NCBI GenBank assembly: GCA_008973525.1
Contig: WACJ01000514.1
Coordinates: 682,001-746,000 of the forward strand
Direction: 5' to 3'
Source: Stenopsyche tienmushanensis
Taxonomy: Eukaryota; Arthropoda; Insecta; Trichoptera; Stenopsychidae
DNA length: 64,000 nucleotides
Part shown: positions 1 through 11,162 of the stretch, piece after piece
Position numbering within the stretch: the stretch's first letter is position 1
Layout of the letters: each line of letters begins with the position of its first letter
Notes under the pieces: generated by a model
What the model saw: the letters and a program-made list of their open reading frames with translations, nothing else
What the model was told of the DNA's origin: nothing
Database searches by the model: none
Program-made: the position numbers and the translations under genes

Positions 1-63
1 GTGTTTATCGACATAGAAAAAGCCTTTGATCAATGCTATCACATAGGGCTTCTATCATCCATT
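1..63 (+). pseudogene. LINE reverse transcriptase fragment, cut by window edge
   Basis: Reading from base 1 gives VFIDIEKAFDQCYHIGLL, which matches the F-x-D-x-x-x-A-F-D motif that opens the catalytic region of non-LTR reverse transcriptases. The match stops at about base 63 where a different dispersed repeat begins, so this is a broken copy. Its 5' part lies outside the window, and the clade (jockey/CR1-like) is a guess. Confidence 0.6.
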
Positions 64-65
64 AA

Positions 66-130
66 TTGCCGCTTGAAGTTTCACTTTTCGTGACGTTCAA
101 GTCAATTTGTCCTACTGCGCCGTTAAAAGT
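66..130 (-). repeat. Dispersed repeat, truncated copy
   Basis: The segment with TTTCACTTTTCGTGACGTTC is the reverse complement of sequence at 8225-8290 and 11163-11230. The rest of the repeat seen in those copies is missing here. Confidence 0.55.
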
Positions 131-247
131 TTATCTTATGCATATATCTATCTATATATATAAAAATCAATGTCTCGCGTCCGGCGGCGTCCAGCGGCGT
201 CCGAATGTCTCGCGTCCAATTCGCTTTGCTAAGGTAAACAATGCCGA

Positions 248-509
248 GAGGCGGTAATGGCATGCCCTATTTGGTAAGGTAAAATAAGCCTTTAGTCAAC
301 TATGCCGACAGGCAGTAATAGCATGCCCGATATGGAGCATTTAGTCAAGTTTGTTCTGGTGAAGTGAGGCGCGGCCGCGAGGCGGTTAAGGCATGCCAGG
401 TTTGGTAAGGTAAAATAAGCCTTTAGTCAACTGTGCCGACAGACAGAAATAGCATGCCCGGTATGGAGCATTTAGTCAAGTTTGATATGGTGAAGTGAGG
501 CGCGGCCGC
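248..509. repeat. 131-bp tandem duplication
   Basis: Two head-to-tail copies with an exact 131-bp offset: GAGGCGG at 248 and 379, TTGGTAAGG at 271 and 402, GAAGTGAGGCGCGGCCGCG at 361 and 492. The copies differ by scattered substitutions. Each carries several GCATGCC motifs, which also occur at the CTAG end of the surrounding element. Confidence 0.85.
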
Positions 510-1434
510 GTGTCACTGTTCTAAGCGCGTGTGGCTAAGCAACCACATACAAAATATGCCTCTCCAAATCAATCATTAAACATTTCAATCGTTCATGCTT
601 TTTAAAAGCGAAGCAAAGTAATGCCCGACCTTGGATGCATCTTCACACACAACAAATCAATCAATTGCGAAATAAACTCCAGGATTCAACACAATATGAG
701 GTGCTATCATTGCCTCACAAATATATTAACACTTTACCGACCGCATGATTTCGCCTGAAACCGCATGTTTTTTGAAAGATTTGATTGAAACAATAAATTT
801 CGTAAATTTAGTATAACATTTGAAACTTTTAACCGACTTGAATAAAAATTAGAATTTAGGTTCCTATTGATTTTTAGAACCTTAAATAATTAATTCGCTG
901 TTTTTGGACACGGGTTGCCACATTTTTTACATTTGAAAAGGGAAAATATTCCCATAGCCTTTGGGCTATGTACGGTTGTAAACCTCGAAATATAGAATTT
1001 TTTTGGACAGAGTTTGCAAACCTTTTTTTCACATAACCAACTTTTAGACGGAGATAAAATTCTCAAAATATTACCATCGTCTCTAGATTGTGTATAATTG
1101 TAAATCTGGAAATATGGTTTTTTCTAAACAGTGATTGCCAACTTTTTTTACAAAATAATTTTTTTAGAAAGATAAAATTCTGAAAATCAGTTTTAATAAA
1201 TGCGGTCCGATATTTACTTTACAGTCTATGCCAGTGGCGTATAATATTTAACGCATGATTTAACCCTATGTTGCATTGACTTTTCGGACAAAATATTGAT
1301 AATAATTTAGTATTTGATTAAAAAAATACTGCGAAGGGCCTCTACGACCCGTTGGAGATCGTAGAAAGTCCCAGGGATGCGTTTACCCCCAAAACTTTTA
1401 CAAAATCCCTAAATGTCCTAAAATTAGAGGGAGA

Positions 1435-1500
1435 GACCACAAATTTTGGGTGTCCAACCGGATTGAATTTCGGACCACTGACACAACGAAGAAACGTCTC
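1435..1500 (-). repeat. Fragment of the GGTCCG-hairpin (hAT-like) repeat
   Basis: GTCCAACCGGATTGAATTTC followed by GGACCACTGAC is a diverged copy of the block seen at 50695-50740 and, in the other orientation, at 31745, 34985, 39980 and 42405. It sits inside the Helitron-like element. Confidence 0.5.
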
Positions 1501-2540
1501 GCGATCGGATGCCATCCCGAAAATGTCCACAGAACATGGTCGGCGTTCATGAACGGATCTCCGCATGTACACTCCGAAGTTGTTGAAAGCCCAAACATAA
1601 CCAACGAGGCCCTAAATTACCCGTGTCCTTTGAGAAATTGAGACGTCCAGTGATCCGTGACGACCCAGCGACATCTCAGGCGGTGCCTAACCGAGAGGAA
1701 GAAAATTAGAGGTGGCGGCCGACGACCGACGCAGACCACCTTTCCTGCCATCTAAATAAAGCCGCTTCCTTGACATGACGACGGAGATCACCGAGGGCGT
1801 CTGAGGCATCCGCCTCTATCTGGATTTTTCTGAATCTTTGGGACGGGAGAAAATATAGGAAGTCTTCTGTTCAACAAAAAGAACAAAGTGAAAAAATAAA
1901 TTCATGGAGCTTACGAGATCGAATGCTCAGCCTGCATCATATCGTACATTGAACAAACCAATAGATACATCACACACGGGATGACAGTGCATCAGAACGC
2001 AGTCTTTGAATTGAATTACAAATCCGCAGTACACGAACATGGTATGAAGAACGATCATCACATCTATTTTGATGGTACAAAAACCATAGTAATGAATTGC
2101 GAGAGAGTGATGGAAATCGAAAAACAAAAAACTCCACATTCAATGGACGAGACGACGGCACTAGCATACCCAGAACTTGGCTACCAATTTTATCGAAAAT
2201 TAAGGCATCAATAACCAAGCAAAAAAAATCTGAAAGTGCAAGCAATCTACCACGAAGCGACGGCAATGCATAGCCCAATATAGCACTGGACGGAGGATAC
2301 TTACAAGGAGCATCATCAAGGCGCCGTCAGCTATTCCGCGTCCACGAGTCCGTCAGGAGACTCGAAGTATCGGAAAGATATATATTTGACCGTACCTTTC
2401 AAATAATTACTAAGCGCGATCGTATACCCGTTTTTCAGTGTAATTAAAAATATCTAAATTCATTCCAATAAACTGAATTAAAATACATACACTTTATATC
2501 TTTAAGTGTGGCATTGCAACGCATGCCGGGTATTCGCTAG

Positions 2541-3743
2541 TGTTTATATAAAATTTGGGCGTCTAAAAATTAATCTTAAATTTTAAAGAAAACGAAAAGA
2601 TGGCTGTGCTTCAAGCAAAAAAATGAAAAATTCTCAATTACACATTATTTTTTACACTGTACATATGTAGAATATTATCATAGAGCCCATTCCTGATTTT
2701 AAGTATGCTTCATATCTTTTTCATACGATCGTACGATGAACATATATGATGACGAAGGAAGAAACGCCAGTCAAAGATCTGTAAGTTGACGTCATAAAGA
2801 GATTTTAGAAGAAGAGCTGAGACACAGGAAGTTTCAAATGGACAAGTTTGAAACAGTATCCCGAACGAGAGCAGGCATGTCATAGAGATGTAGCAACACT
2901 CTAGTGAGTGTTTTTAGGCCTTTCGACGAGTAGGCCATTTGAAGCTAATGGATCCGTGCAATATTTGCAGCATGAGTCAAGGAATGGGATCCATTTGCAT
3001 AGGATGCCAGTTGGCTATATTTGTATCCCGAATGCAATTCGGCTGACCTAACGAACCGGGTGAGCAGATTTAGACCGGGCGGAATCCTTTGTTCTCCCCA
3101 CCGACTCAATAGAACGAACGTTAAAATTAACAAGAATGTTGCTGGCATTAAGGAGGTCTTAATTAGTCCCCTTACAATCTTGTACGGCATCAATATTTCA
3201 CAGATCAAATGCGTGACATTTCAGGTAATGTATGCCCCGTGCCTGGACCACTAATGATGCAGATTAATCAATTCATTAAAAGCGTGCCTCTGCCGGTTAA
3301 ACTGGAGGGACGTGCTCCAGAATGATGCAAGATATGAATCTATTTATATCGACGACTGGCATGTCAGATCTAATCTAGATATTTCCGAGCAGAGATGAAA
3401 AACGTTTAAATTCCTGTATAAAATTATTCATTATGATCTGTCTTATGGTATGCCAGTCAATAATTTGATGTGGGTTTACATTTAGCATTGTGGAAAACAG
3501 TCAATCACGCATTAACATTCCTTGGGATTCCTCAGCCGAACAGAGATGAAGTATTTGCATCCGGTCAATTATGATTTTTATTAATAGAGGAACTCTTCAA
3601 TATTAAGCACCCCTAAGATGCCTTTACCAAGTGCTCAGAAATATTAATATTTCCAACTGATCGTTTTAATCTATGTAGGGACACCTATGAATGTAAATAC
3701 TTTAAGATCAAAATAAAAAAAAACAATGGGGTTGCAACAAATA
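2541..3743. other. No gene recognised
   Basis: AT-rich sequence without a convincing coding frame or splice-bounded exon. I see no repeat shared with the rest of the window. Confidence 0.5.
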
Positions 3744-4398
3744 CGAGACATATCCCGAAAGTAAGTGTACTGTGACAATAACGAGCTGTGGTTTTTTTGT
3801 TTTTTAAAGGTTGGCCATACTGAATAGTATATGGGGATCTCCTGATAGAGCAAGCATAGCAGAAACACAGTAATACGTAAATTCCCGTTGTAGTGTCCAG
3901 TTGCGTGAACGATGTCGGTGAGAAATCTTGCCAAGTGCGAGCAGATCAATAGTGCCCGCGAATTTCTTGCGCGACTTCAATTGGAAGAAGCATTCAAAAC
4001 AAAAGGAGGGGTATGCTGATAAGAAGAACTTGGATTTTTTTGTTTGGGATGATTTGAACCACCTGTATTCCCCTGACTTGCCTTCAGATTATCATCTTTT
4101 CCCCTTCCTGAAAGGGAGAGGAATGTTCTATGGGTGGGATCACTCATTGGGTGGGATGTTTTAAATCATACCTCGTATTCTCCTGACTTGCCACCTTAAG
4201 ATTATTATCTTTTTCCCTCCCCGAAAGAACATATGGGCGGAATTAAATTTTCAACCGACCAGCAGGTGCAGAAAGAGGTTCTGAAATGAGGGAAGGAACA
4301 AACAGGAGAATTCTTCGAGGAGAGCATAAAGAAGCCTGTGCCACGGTTCAACAGACTTCTAAAAATTTATAGTACACTTACTTTCGGGATATGTCTTG
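3744..4398 (+). mobile_element. Short mariner element with both inverted repeats
   Basis: The 28-bp terminal inverted repeats begin CGAGACATATCCCGAAAGTA at 3744-3771 and recur, inverted with one mismatch, at 4371-4398. TA dinucleotides flank both ends (3742-3743 and 4399-4400), the mariner target duplication. Inside is a transposase relic with the conserved C-terminal block: YSPDLPSDYHLFPFLKG at about 4069-4120, then a second version SYSPDLPP..DYYLFPSPK at about 4172-4220, followed by FSTDQQVQKEV and EFFEESIKKPVPRFNRL. It has stop codons and lacks the first two thirds of a transposase, so it is inactive. The duplicated YSPDL block is unusual. Confidence 0.85.
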
Positions 4399-4465
4399 TA
4401 TTATCCGGAAAATATTCGCGCATGTATTTGACAATAATGAACTATATCAGGAGCTCAAACGTTAT

Positions 4466-4823
4466 TTAACCCTTTGAGGTGCGAGATTTGAAACAAAAAA
4501 ATGCACGTGTTGCACAGAAAATATTTTTTTTTTACAAATTGGTATTTTTTGTTGAAAGGAACATAACATTGTGAAAAACGATTAAAATTTTTTTTAAAAA
4601 TCTATAATTACTTAATTAATAGGTGGGACACTTACAGTCCCACTGTGCTGTATGGGACTATGAATGATAAACATTTTTTCACCAAGGCACAGTGGGACTT
4701 TTCATACAGAACATAACCACGATGTGCGAACCTCTTGTTTTTTATGCTACAGAGTGCACAATGTCTTCGTGCAATAGTAAAAAGAAGGGCCATTTTTGAT
4801 ACCACTATGCTTCAAGAGGTTAA
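4466..4823. mobile_element. Possible piggyBac-type MITE
   Basis: TTAA stands at both ends (4466-4469 and 4820-4823). The element starts CCCTTTGAGG and ends CTTCAAGAGG, which form a short imperfect inverted repeat. The interior holds an imperfect inverted pair around AGTCCCACTGTG and CACAGTGGGACT. There is no coding capacity. The assignment rests on the TTAA sites and CCC terminus. Confidence 0.4.
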
Positions 4824-4879
4824 TTGATTGTGTGGCTCACACGGCTCTATAAGAGAACCCTGCCCACCGATAACATATT

Positions 4880-5110
4880 TCGCTATTTCTTTCTGTCTTT
4901 AACCTCCTCCCTTTAATTGTCCAGATCCCTTAATATACCTAAACAAATCAGCTTATATAAGGTCTTCTGGCGGGTCTGTTGTCACTCGGTCGAAAGACGA
5001 CGCTTTGCTTATATGTCCATGACCTCCCAAAATAAGCATCATGTCTTTGGTGTCAGATGTTTATACTAGATAAATACTCGATCTGACTATCTGACCATTT
5101 AAGCATAGAA
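4880..5110 (+). repeat. Dispersed repeat, partner at 12920-13110
   Basis: Shares TAAGGTCTTCTGGCGGGTCT, the phrase TGTCCATGACCTCCC and the order of flanking blocks with 12920-13110. Family unknown. Confidence 0.6.
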
Positions 5111-6699
5111 GCGATTTTCTGCCATTTGAACCCGAATCAAAGACGGCTCAACAGACTTTGTGTGGTTTATGACTGCACGATGCTTTACCGTGCATGTCCA
5201 TGACTTCCCCTGCCTTAATAAATTAGGCTTTTACGATTAAAATTGATGGTTGATTACCATTATATTCATATTAACCCCATTTTAATGTGAATTTTCTGTG
5301 CATATTTCATGTTAAGACATGGAATAAAATATTTAAATACCAAATCAAAACCTTTGGTCATGGCTGTTGGTCGGTAGTGCATTGATTGTAGCAGTATTTA
5401 AACGCGAATGAAAGATTGTATATGCATTTAAAATTAATTTATATAAATTTACTATGTTAGTTTTCTTAGTAGCCACGTGCTACTGATTAATATGTACATC
5501 TCCAAAGATTCTATTTCGCACTGCAGGTAGTTTGGAGTGCATTTATGACTCATTATAGCGGTTATAACATAAGTAGGTTAGCAATAAAACAGCCATAAAT
5601 AATGCTACTATAATAATTCGTTTGTGAGCACCTATTCCTAGGATCGTATAACGAATGACATCGTAAAGTACACTGTCCCCGTTTTCACGGTGGGCAAATT
5701 TGAACGCTAGTTGGCTATAACTCTAGCTAGTGGAAGTTTACGTTCTTGCAATGCTTTTATGCAGCAGTACGTCACTTTAATTTTGGCTTATGAAAAAACG
5801 CGAATGATTATAGAGTTCATTCATGATGTTGATGCTTTGGTCGAAAGCACGCAGCGGGTTCTAATTGTGTTCCATGGAGGCGTATTACTCATGTATTGTT
5901 TTCGGTTCCTGGATAGGAGAATGTATGACGCTGGGCCGGTGACGCGCTGAGGCTGACACAAACAGGCCACTGATGAATGATATTCAAGATGTTATCTTCT
6001 GTCGGGCTTCCGGTATGTATTTTTTTGGTTGCTCTCATTCGCACCTTCGGTTCCTGTCGATCCGGAAAATAGTCCAAAACAATCCGAGACTACATTCCGT
6101 CGATTTGCAGAAAATAGAGAGGTGGCGCAGAAGGCGGTTTGATCAGGATGATGTCGAGTTCAAACAAATCGATAATCATAACAAATAGTCGTTTGATGAT
6201 TGAGAATTATTTTCAGCCAAATGATTCATTGTCAAAATGATGATATTTTCTGCTAATGAAGAACAGTGGCGAAAGAAATGGACGAATTAGACAATATGAA
6301 CTGTGATGAAATCGAAAGCATAATCAATGCTCGATCTAACAAACGTATTCCACATCTGTGCTCTTTGATCATCTTGTGCTATCAATCCAACAATAATGCT
6401 GAAATATATACGAGTTAAATTTAAATCAACATGTAGATTTTTCAATTATTTATGTGTATTTTGTAACGAGGAACCAAATTTTCATAGATGGTTGGTTGAT
6501 GGCCGTATCGATTATGTTGTCATGGTTTTGTTCGGAAGTCCGAGTACTTGCTCGACGCGTTGGCATCATCTGGGTGAGCAGAAGCGGGAGTTTTTATATC
6601 GTGAGGCTGTGTAGTTTGAAGCTCATGGCAATGCTTCACTTAAGATTCGGATTTTTATTAGCTACTCTTATTTGAACGTGAAAAGTAGATATATGCTTT
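5111..6699. other. No gene recognised
   Basis: Short frames at 5711-5950, 5973-6188, 6396-6614 and 6454-6675 show no family motif or exon borders. The stretch just upstream of 6700 could be diverged 5' sequence of the LINE fragment that follows, but I cannot show this. Confidence 0.4.
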
Positions 6700-6946
6700 G
6701 AGAGGGACGAACTGTTAGATTCATTCATCCTGCGGATTTAATGAACAATGTTCTTGCTTTAGAAATAAGTGCATCCAAAATAAAAGTAAGGATGATTGAT
6801 CACTCCCAGCAGTTGAAAAACAACATTGCATGGAAGTTGCCAAGAATTTTATTTATCTGAGCTCACTTCTTGATAAAAACAATGATAGCGAACAGGACGA
6901 TGGAAGAAGAATTGCTATAGCGAAAACGTCGACGTTTTACGGACAA
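6700..6946 (+). pseudogene. LINE reverse transcriptase C-terminal fragment
   Basis: The + strand encodes LEISASKIKV and then, from 6830, VAKNFIYLSSLLDKNNDSEQ and RRIAIAKTSTFYGQL. This matches the stretch after the catalytic FADD box in insect endonuclease/reverse-transcriptase LINEs (pattern F-x-YLGS-x-[IL]-x-x-x-x-x-x-x-E-I-x-x-RI-x-x-A). The similarity ends near the TTAA at 6947-6950, and the open frame beyond it is unrelated. The copy is interrupted and inactive. Confidence 0.7.
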
Positions 6947-7414
6947 TTAACCCCTCAAAGAGGTAATGCACAATGTTGTGTCCGAATTCCAGTGACTCAT
7001 AAAGAGCATTCTTACACGTTGAGCTCGAAGACAGACAGAGACGGAGAGTGTCTTGCGCGTTGGGCTTGGAAAAGATATCTTACAGGTCTGAGATTGTGAA
7101 TGTGAGACGGAAACGGAGAGAGTATTTGCGTACATCGTACAATTGTATAGATCGTTAACTCAAATTTATCGACTAATAATGATATATGGATGATATAATT
7201 AATCGATTTTAAGTGTATTGTTTATGTTTACTTGAAGAAATTATCGAATATCGAATGCTATCAATAGTGTTTATTTATTTATGTACTAGCTTCATACACG
7301 CTGCGACTATCCCGAGAGATAAGTGGATTTGTACGGATGATAAGTGACGGGCGTGCAAATATTGCATCTAAATGTATGATGATATAAAATTAGCACACTA
7401 CTCCAAAGGATTAA
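6947..7414. mobile_element. TTAA-bounded repeat, possibly inserted in the LINE
   Basis: TTAA marks both ends (6947-6950 and 7411-7414). The right end (AGCACACTACTCCAAAGGA) matches the end of another copy at 20001-20023, AGCTCACTACTCAAAGGGTT. Blocks at 7020-7145 and 7261-7400 recur inverted at 35455-35585 and 34786-34930. The two ends are not convincing inverted repeats, so a piggyBac-type origin is only suggested. Confidence 0.4.
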
Positions 7415-7662
7415 GGATAATTTGGATTGAGAAGTAACTCAAACATTTTTTTTCCTGTGGGAGGGGAATCTTACATAAGACAACCTGGTTTTGATCCCAG
7501 GATAGTGTCGGATTCTTACTGACTAAATCCCTCCCTTGCCCTTCTCTGCCCCAATACCAGGTTTATCACTCTGCTTCGGTAACTGATGTTCAATGTCTTT
7601 GACATCATCAAACTCAAACATAAACACTTAATAAACGTTAAGGAAATGCTTTTATAACGTTG

Positions 7663-8015
7663 AGGCCGTGATGTTGCCCGAATGTTGGACGAATAGATGG
7701 GAATAGACGGGTGTCGAATAGAAAGACTCTCTTCTTTAAATAATTATTGATTCCACACGAGAGAGAGAGATTTGGCTGCAGGAGGGACAACCTCCCGCAG
7801 CCAAGGCTAACCGATGATTCTCCCGACTCCCGCTTACTACGCATCACTACCCTACCGGCAACGGTGCACGCGCAAGAAGCGATCGGTCGGTAAGCAGGTG
7901 CAATGTCTCCGCAGGGCCACAAGAGATGGCGCTGTTAAAATAACACATTGCATCTGAAAAGAGATGGAAGATGTCGCTGTGAACAACGCTACTACGTGGG
8001 GATGGTAATTCAGCC
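7663..8015 (-). repeat. 350-bp dispersed repeat with GC-rich hairpin, copy 1
   Basis: Matches 13706-14045 in inverted orientation along its whole length, from GGCCGTGATGTTG to CTACTACGTGGGG. It contains the hairpin GGCTGCAGGAGG / CCTCCCGCAGCC at about 7774-7804. It is of a size and structure possible for a solo LTR, but has no clear TG...CA termini or target duplication. The open frame at 7638-7922 only reads this repeat. Confidence 0.75.
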
Positions 8016-8224
8016 ACGCTACACTTTCAATAATAGATGCATTTGGTAATTATTCAATCATGTTACAAGTCCCAATCTAAAATCCTATCCCTACATTTCC
8101 ACTGCTAATTGATTAATATTTCAAACGCTTGCGAGAAAGAAAATTTCATTATATTCGGAATTGAAAAAATAGGAATATAAAGGAATAAAACGCCTTATTG
8201 TCGTAATATATTTTTGGCTTCTAT

Positions 8225-8400
8225 AGGCACGGTAGGGCAAATTGGGCTGAACGAAACGAAAAGTGAAACTCCAAGCAACAATTGATTGGAATGAGATGAA
8301 TAATCGTTTCTCCGCGTTTCTATTGCACATACGGGTGCATACACGCTACGCGCATGCGCCGCATGTGTATACGTAGCACAAAGCAATCAGTAGCACTTTT
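8225..8400 (+). repeat. Dispersed repeat, fuller copy
   Basis: Contains CGAAAAGTGAAACTCCAAGC, also at 11190-11230 and inverted at 66-130, and GCGCATGCGCCGCATG plus TACGTAGCACAAAGCAA, which recur inverted at 22190-22270. Non-coding, family unknown. Confidence 0.65.
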
Positions 8401-9839
8401 TATATATTACACAAATGCTATATGAATATTTGTATTGACCATTAGTATGACAATGATAATTATTTATAATATTTCATCCACATAAATCTCTATAGTGTGG
8501 GCGAACTAACTAAACGAACTGGCTCCTACAAATTGTGACGTTTCAAATGATGAATGCCATCAGCGACAATTTTATTATTATTTTGTCGCACACAGCCGTC
8601 CATGATTTATCCCACATTGCGTACCCGATGTAAGTGGGCTTCGGCTTCCGAAGTATTTCGAATGCGCCGAAAATCCCGGTCGATAAGTTAATATTTTCGA
8701 CATTTTTATGCGTAATATTTTCATTCCCGGAGGGTCATTAAACTGATGTGTTTACAGTCGAAGTGCAGATTTTATTCGCGACGTTCGACCGCCGAAACGA
8801 ACGTACGCTCGCCGTATAAATCTTCGGCGGCCATAATCCCGCGATTTTTCTTTGTGTCGCGGGATAATGGCCAAAGACGACATAACAAAGTGGGATGTCA
8901 TGACGGAGATGTGGTCGCCTCTGTCAAACATTTCGGGCCTAATTAGAGCCCACTTTGTGAGCGTCATCCGCGCAAACCCGCGCAAACTCAAAAACGCTTA
9001 TTTTCGAGCCAAACTATGCGAAAAAAGCGCGATCAATATGTTTACATTCGTTCGAGTTGAATAACACGTTTTCGAGTGCCTTCGAAAATACAAGCATAAT
9101 ATGGCGGTCGATTAATTGACCCTCCCGCAGAGCGTTTTTGACAGCTGTCAACATATAATGATAACGCTCTCCTCCTGTTTATGCATGATTTATAATGGCA
9201 CGGTGAGATATTTGCATAATATGCGATCGTAACAGGATTACGATCGAATTTTTTGGCATGCAGAACAAAGAGCGATTTTATAGTTGTATTTTTGCGTCAT
9301 TTGCGAATAATTTTGATTTCGCTCCGTTCGAATGTTGCATTTTGATGTCAATGTCAATGCGAATTGGCACTCATCTGGCGATTCATTAAACTATGCTAAA
9401 TGTGTGATGATGGAAGGCTTACATAAGCGACTCTATCTCTCTATTGACTAAAAGGCTGACCAGCATTCTGTTCGTTTTCATTATTTGACAAATTAATTAG
9501 CACTTTTGTCTTGGACAGGCTGAATAGTATTTTAGCTTGATGTCTTTCTCTGACATTGTGTATTTGTGCATCTCAAGTACACTGTGGAAGAAATAGTGGT
9601 GTGCTTAAATTTGACAGCGGGATAAAGCTATAAGAGAATCAAGGCAAGGCAACAGATATACTGAGTACTAAAAATATCGAACATTTTATATTAGTTCAAA
9701 CATTTTTATATTAGAAGAACTAGAAATAAATTGCGCTTTGTGTAAAAATTCTGTTTGAGGGCAGTTTGTGTCCAGATAAGGGTGAAGTAAGCATTTTATT
9801 AGAATTATATTTTAACATAATAATAATAAAAAATCAAAA
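8401..9839. other. Unique sequence, no gene recognised
   Basis: From about 8560 to 9400 the sequence has higher CpG content (many TCGA, GCGC and CGCG words) than its surroundings and lacks recognisable repeats. The frames at 8746-9064 have no family motif. It may hold cis-regulatory DNA, but nothing specific can be named. Confidence 0.4.
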
Positions 9840-10060
9840 AAAGTGGCAAAACTCGGATAACTACGCCACTGGAAACCTTACACGTACCACCGACCGGATG
9901 ATGATCATCGAAAAATTGAAACATCCTGCAACGAATGCAATGATGGAAACAACAATGGAACATTCCTTAGGGCGGATGTAAAGCTTCAATAAACGTCCAA
10001 AAATTAGTAAAGAGGATGGATTCGGTCTGAAGTCCCTTGTAAACATCGTCTACGCCTCGT
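9840..10060 (+). repeat. Dispersed repeat, partner at 28855-29060
   Basis: Shares GGCAAAACTCG, CTACGCCACTGGA, CCGGATGATG and AAGCTTCAA in the same order with 28855-29060. The copies have diverged substantially. Non-coding. Confidence 0.6.
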
Positions 10061-10120
10061 AACCGCCGCTGAACTAAAATGAATAGAATAAACGTAGTCA
10101 TAAAGTGAATTTCAAGGACC

Positions 10121-10510
10121 CAGTGGCGTAGCTACCAAGGGGCTAGGCGGGGCAGTGCCCCGGGGCCCTCAAGCTCAGGGGGCCCTCGAATCCTTACCAG
10201 AAATCTCGGTCGAACTGAACTTTTGGAAATTTCTCCCATTTTCAAAATAAATTTGACAGGTTGCAACCCCACTTTAATCATGACAACTCAGTTGAGAGAA
10301 ATTCATAAGTTATGCCTAGGGAATTCCCCTAAATTCTTTCTGTAGGTTGGCAGTGTTGTCAATCACAAAAAAGAGCTTAAGTAGCTTAGCATTTATAAAG
10401 TATTTGTATATTTCATATTTTTATTTGATAAAATCTAATCAGTTTACATAGCAGTGGGGCCCCATTTTTTAATTTGCCCCAGGGCCCTTGGTTACCTAGC
10501 TACGCCACTG
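10121..10510. mobile_element. hAT-type MITE with 8-bp target duplication
   Basis: The ends are CAGTGGCGTAGCTA (10121) and TAGCTACGCCACTG (ending 10510), perfect 14-bp inverted repeats followed by longer imperfect pairing around GGGGCCC/GGGCCC blocks. Both sides carry the same 8-bp duplication CAAGGACC (10113-10120 and 10511-10518). An 8-bp target site and a CAGTGG-type terminus are hallmarks of hAT transposons. At 390 bp without coding capacity this is a non-autonomous copy. The perfect duplication suggests a fairly young insertion. Confidence 0.92.
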
Positions 10511-10518
10511 CAAGGACC

Positions 10519-11162
10519 ATCTTAGAAATCCCCCCCCCCCCATTAAAGCTATTCTTACCGACATCAAGAATGACATTGCAGCCGTGTATCTGAGAAATTT
10601 CACCCTGAGGATACCGTTGCACACGGGAGGGGCTGTGAGAGTGCAGCCTGTGATAAGGGTAACTAGTCCCTGAAAATTTGGCATGTTCTACGTTATAGTA
10701 GAATTCAGAGAACTAGACCAATTCCAGATTTTTTTTTTTTCCAGAATTTAAGCCAGAAAATGACAATTGACAGAAAATTGTGCGCTAAATTTATTCGACT
10801 AGGGCTTCAATGCCAGTAAGATCTTAAATAAAGTGCTAACAGTACATAGATATCAATTTTGGTTTCAAAAATTCAAATTGCTAAATATAAATTAAAAGAT
10901 GCAAAAAAAAAATCTGGAAGACAAAATTTGATGATGATGTTTTGAAATCCCTGATCAAGCTATATACTTGATTAACCGTTAAAGAATACTTGCAAAGGCT
11001 CAAATCTTCATCTTCTACTATACAGTTAGCTTTACAACGCAATGGTAAAACGAATAAAATGGGAATTTGGACACCACACAAACTATCCGAAGTTATAAAA
11101 GAAAGAGCAGAGAAACCTTGCATTTGTTTGGTGTCGACATAAATGATTAGTTTTATTATACA
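10519..11162. other. No gene recognised
   Basis: Includes homopolymer runs (C10 near 10535, T11 near 10730, A10 near 10905). The frame at 10881-11123 (-) has no recognisable domain. Confidence 0.5.

Larger units (their letters stand above)
147..2540 (+). mobile_element. Helitron-like element, non-autonomous
   Basis: The left end starts TCTATCTATATATATAAAAA, the form common at Helitron 5' ends. The right end is CTAG (2537-2540), preceded by a short potential hairpin (GGCAT...ATGCC) about 9 bases upstream. The flanking bases are A (146) and T (2541), which fits Helitron insertion between A and T without target duplication. No Rep/helicase protein is recognisable in any frame, so the copy would be non-autonomous. 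It contains a 131-bp tandem duplication and a hAT-related fragment. The pairing of the two ends is inferred. Confidence 0.45.

Noticed and set aside
1342..1641. Cluster of overlapping short frames
   Set aside because: They are in competing frames on both strands within the Helitron-like element. None resembles a Rep or helicase.
7638..7922. 94-codon frame on the - strand
   Set aside because: It reads through the 350-bp repeat, and the matching frame in the other copy (13774-13974) has different limits. Not a conserved protein.
7663..8015. Solo LTR of a retrovirus-like element
   Set aside because: No clear TG...CA ends, target duplication, primer-binding site or adjacent gag/pol. Left as an unclassified repeat.
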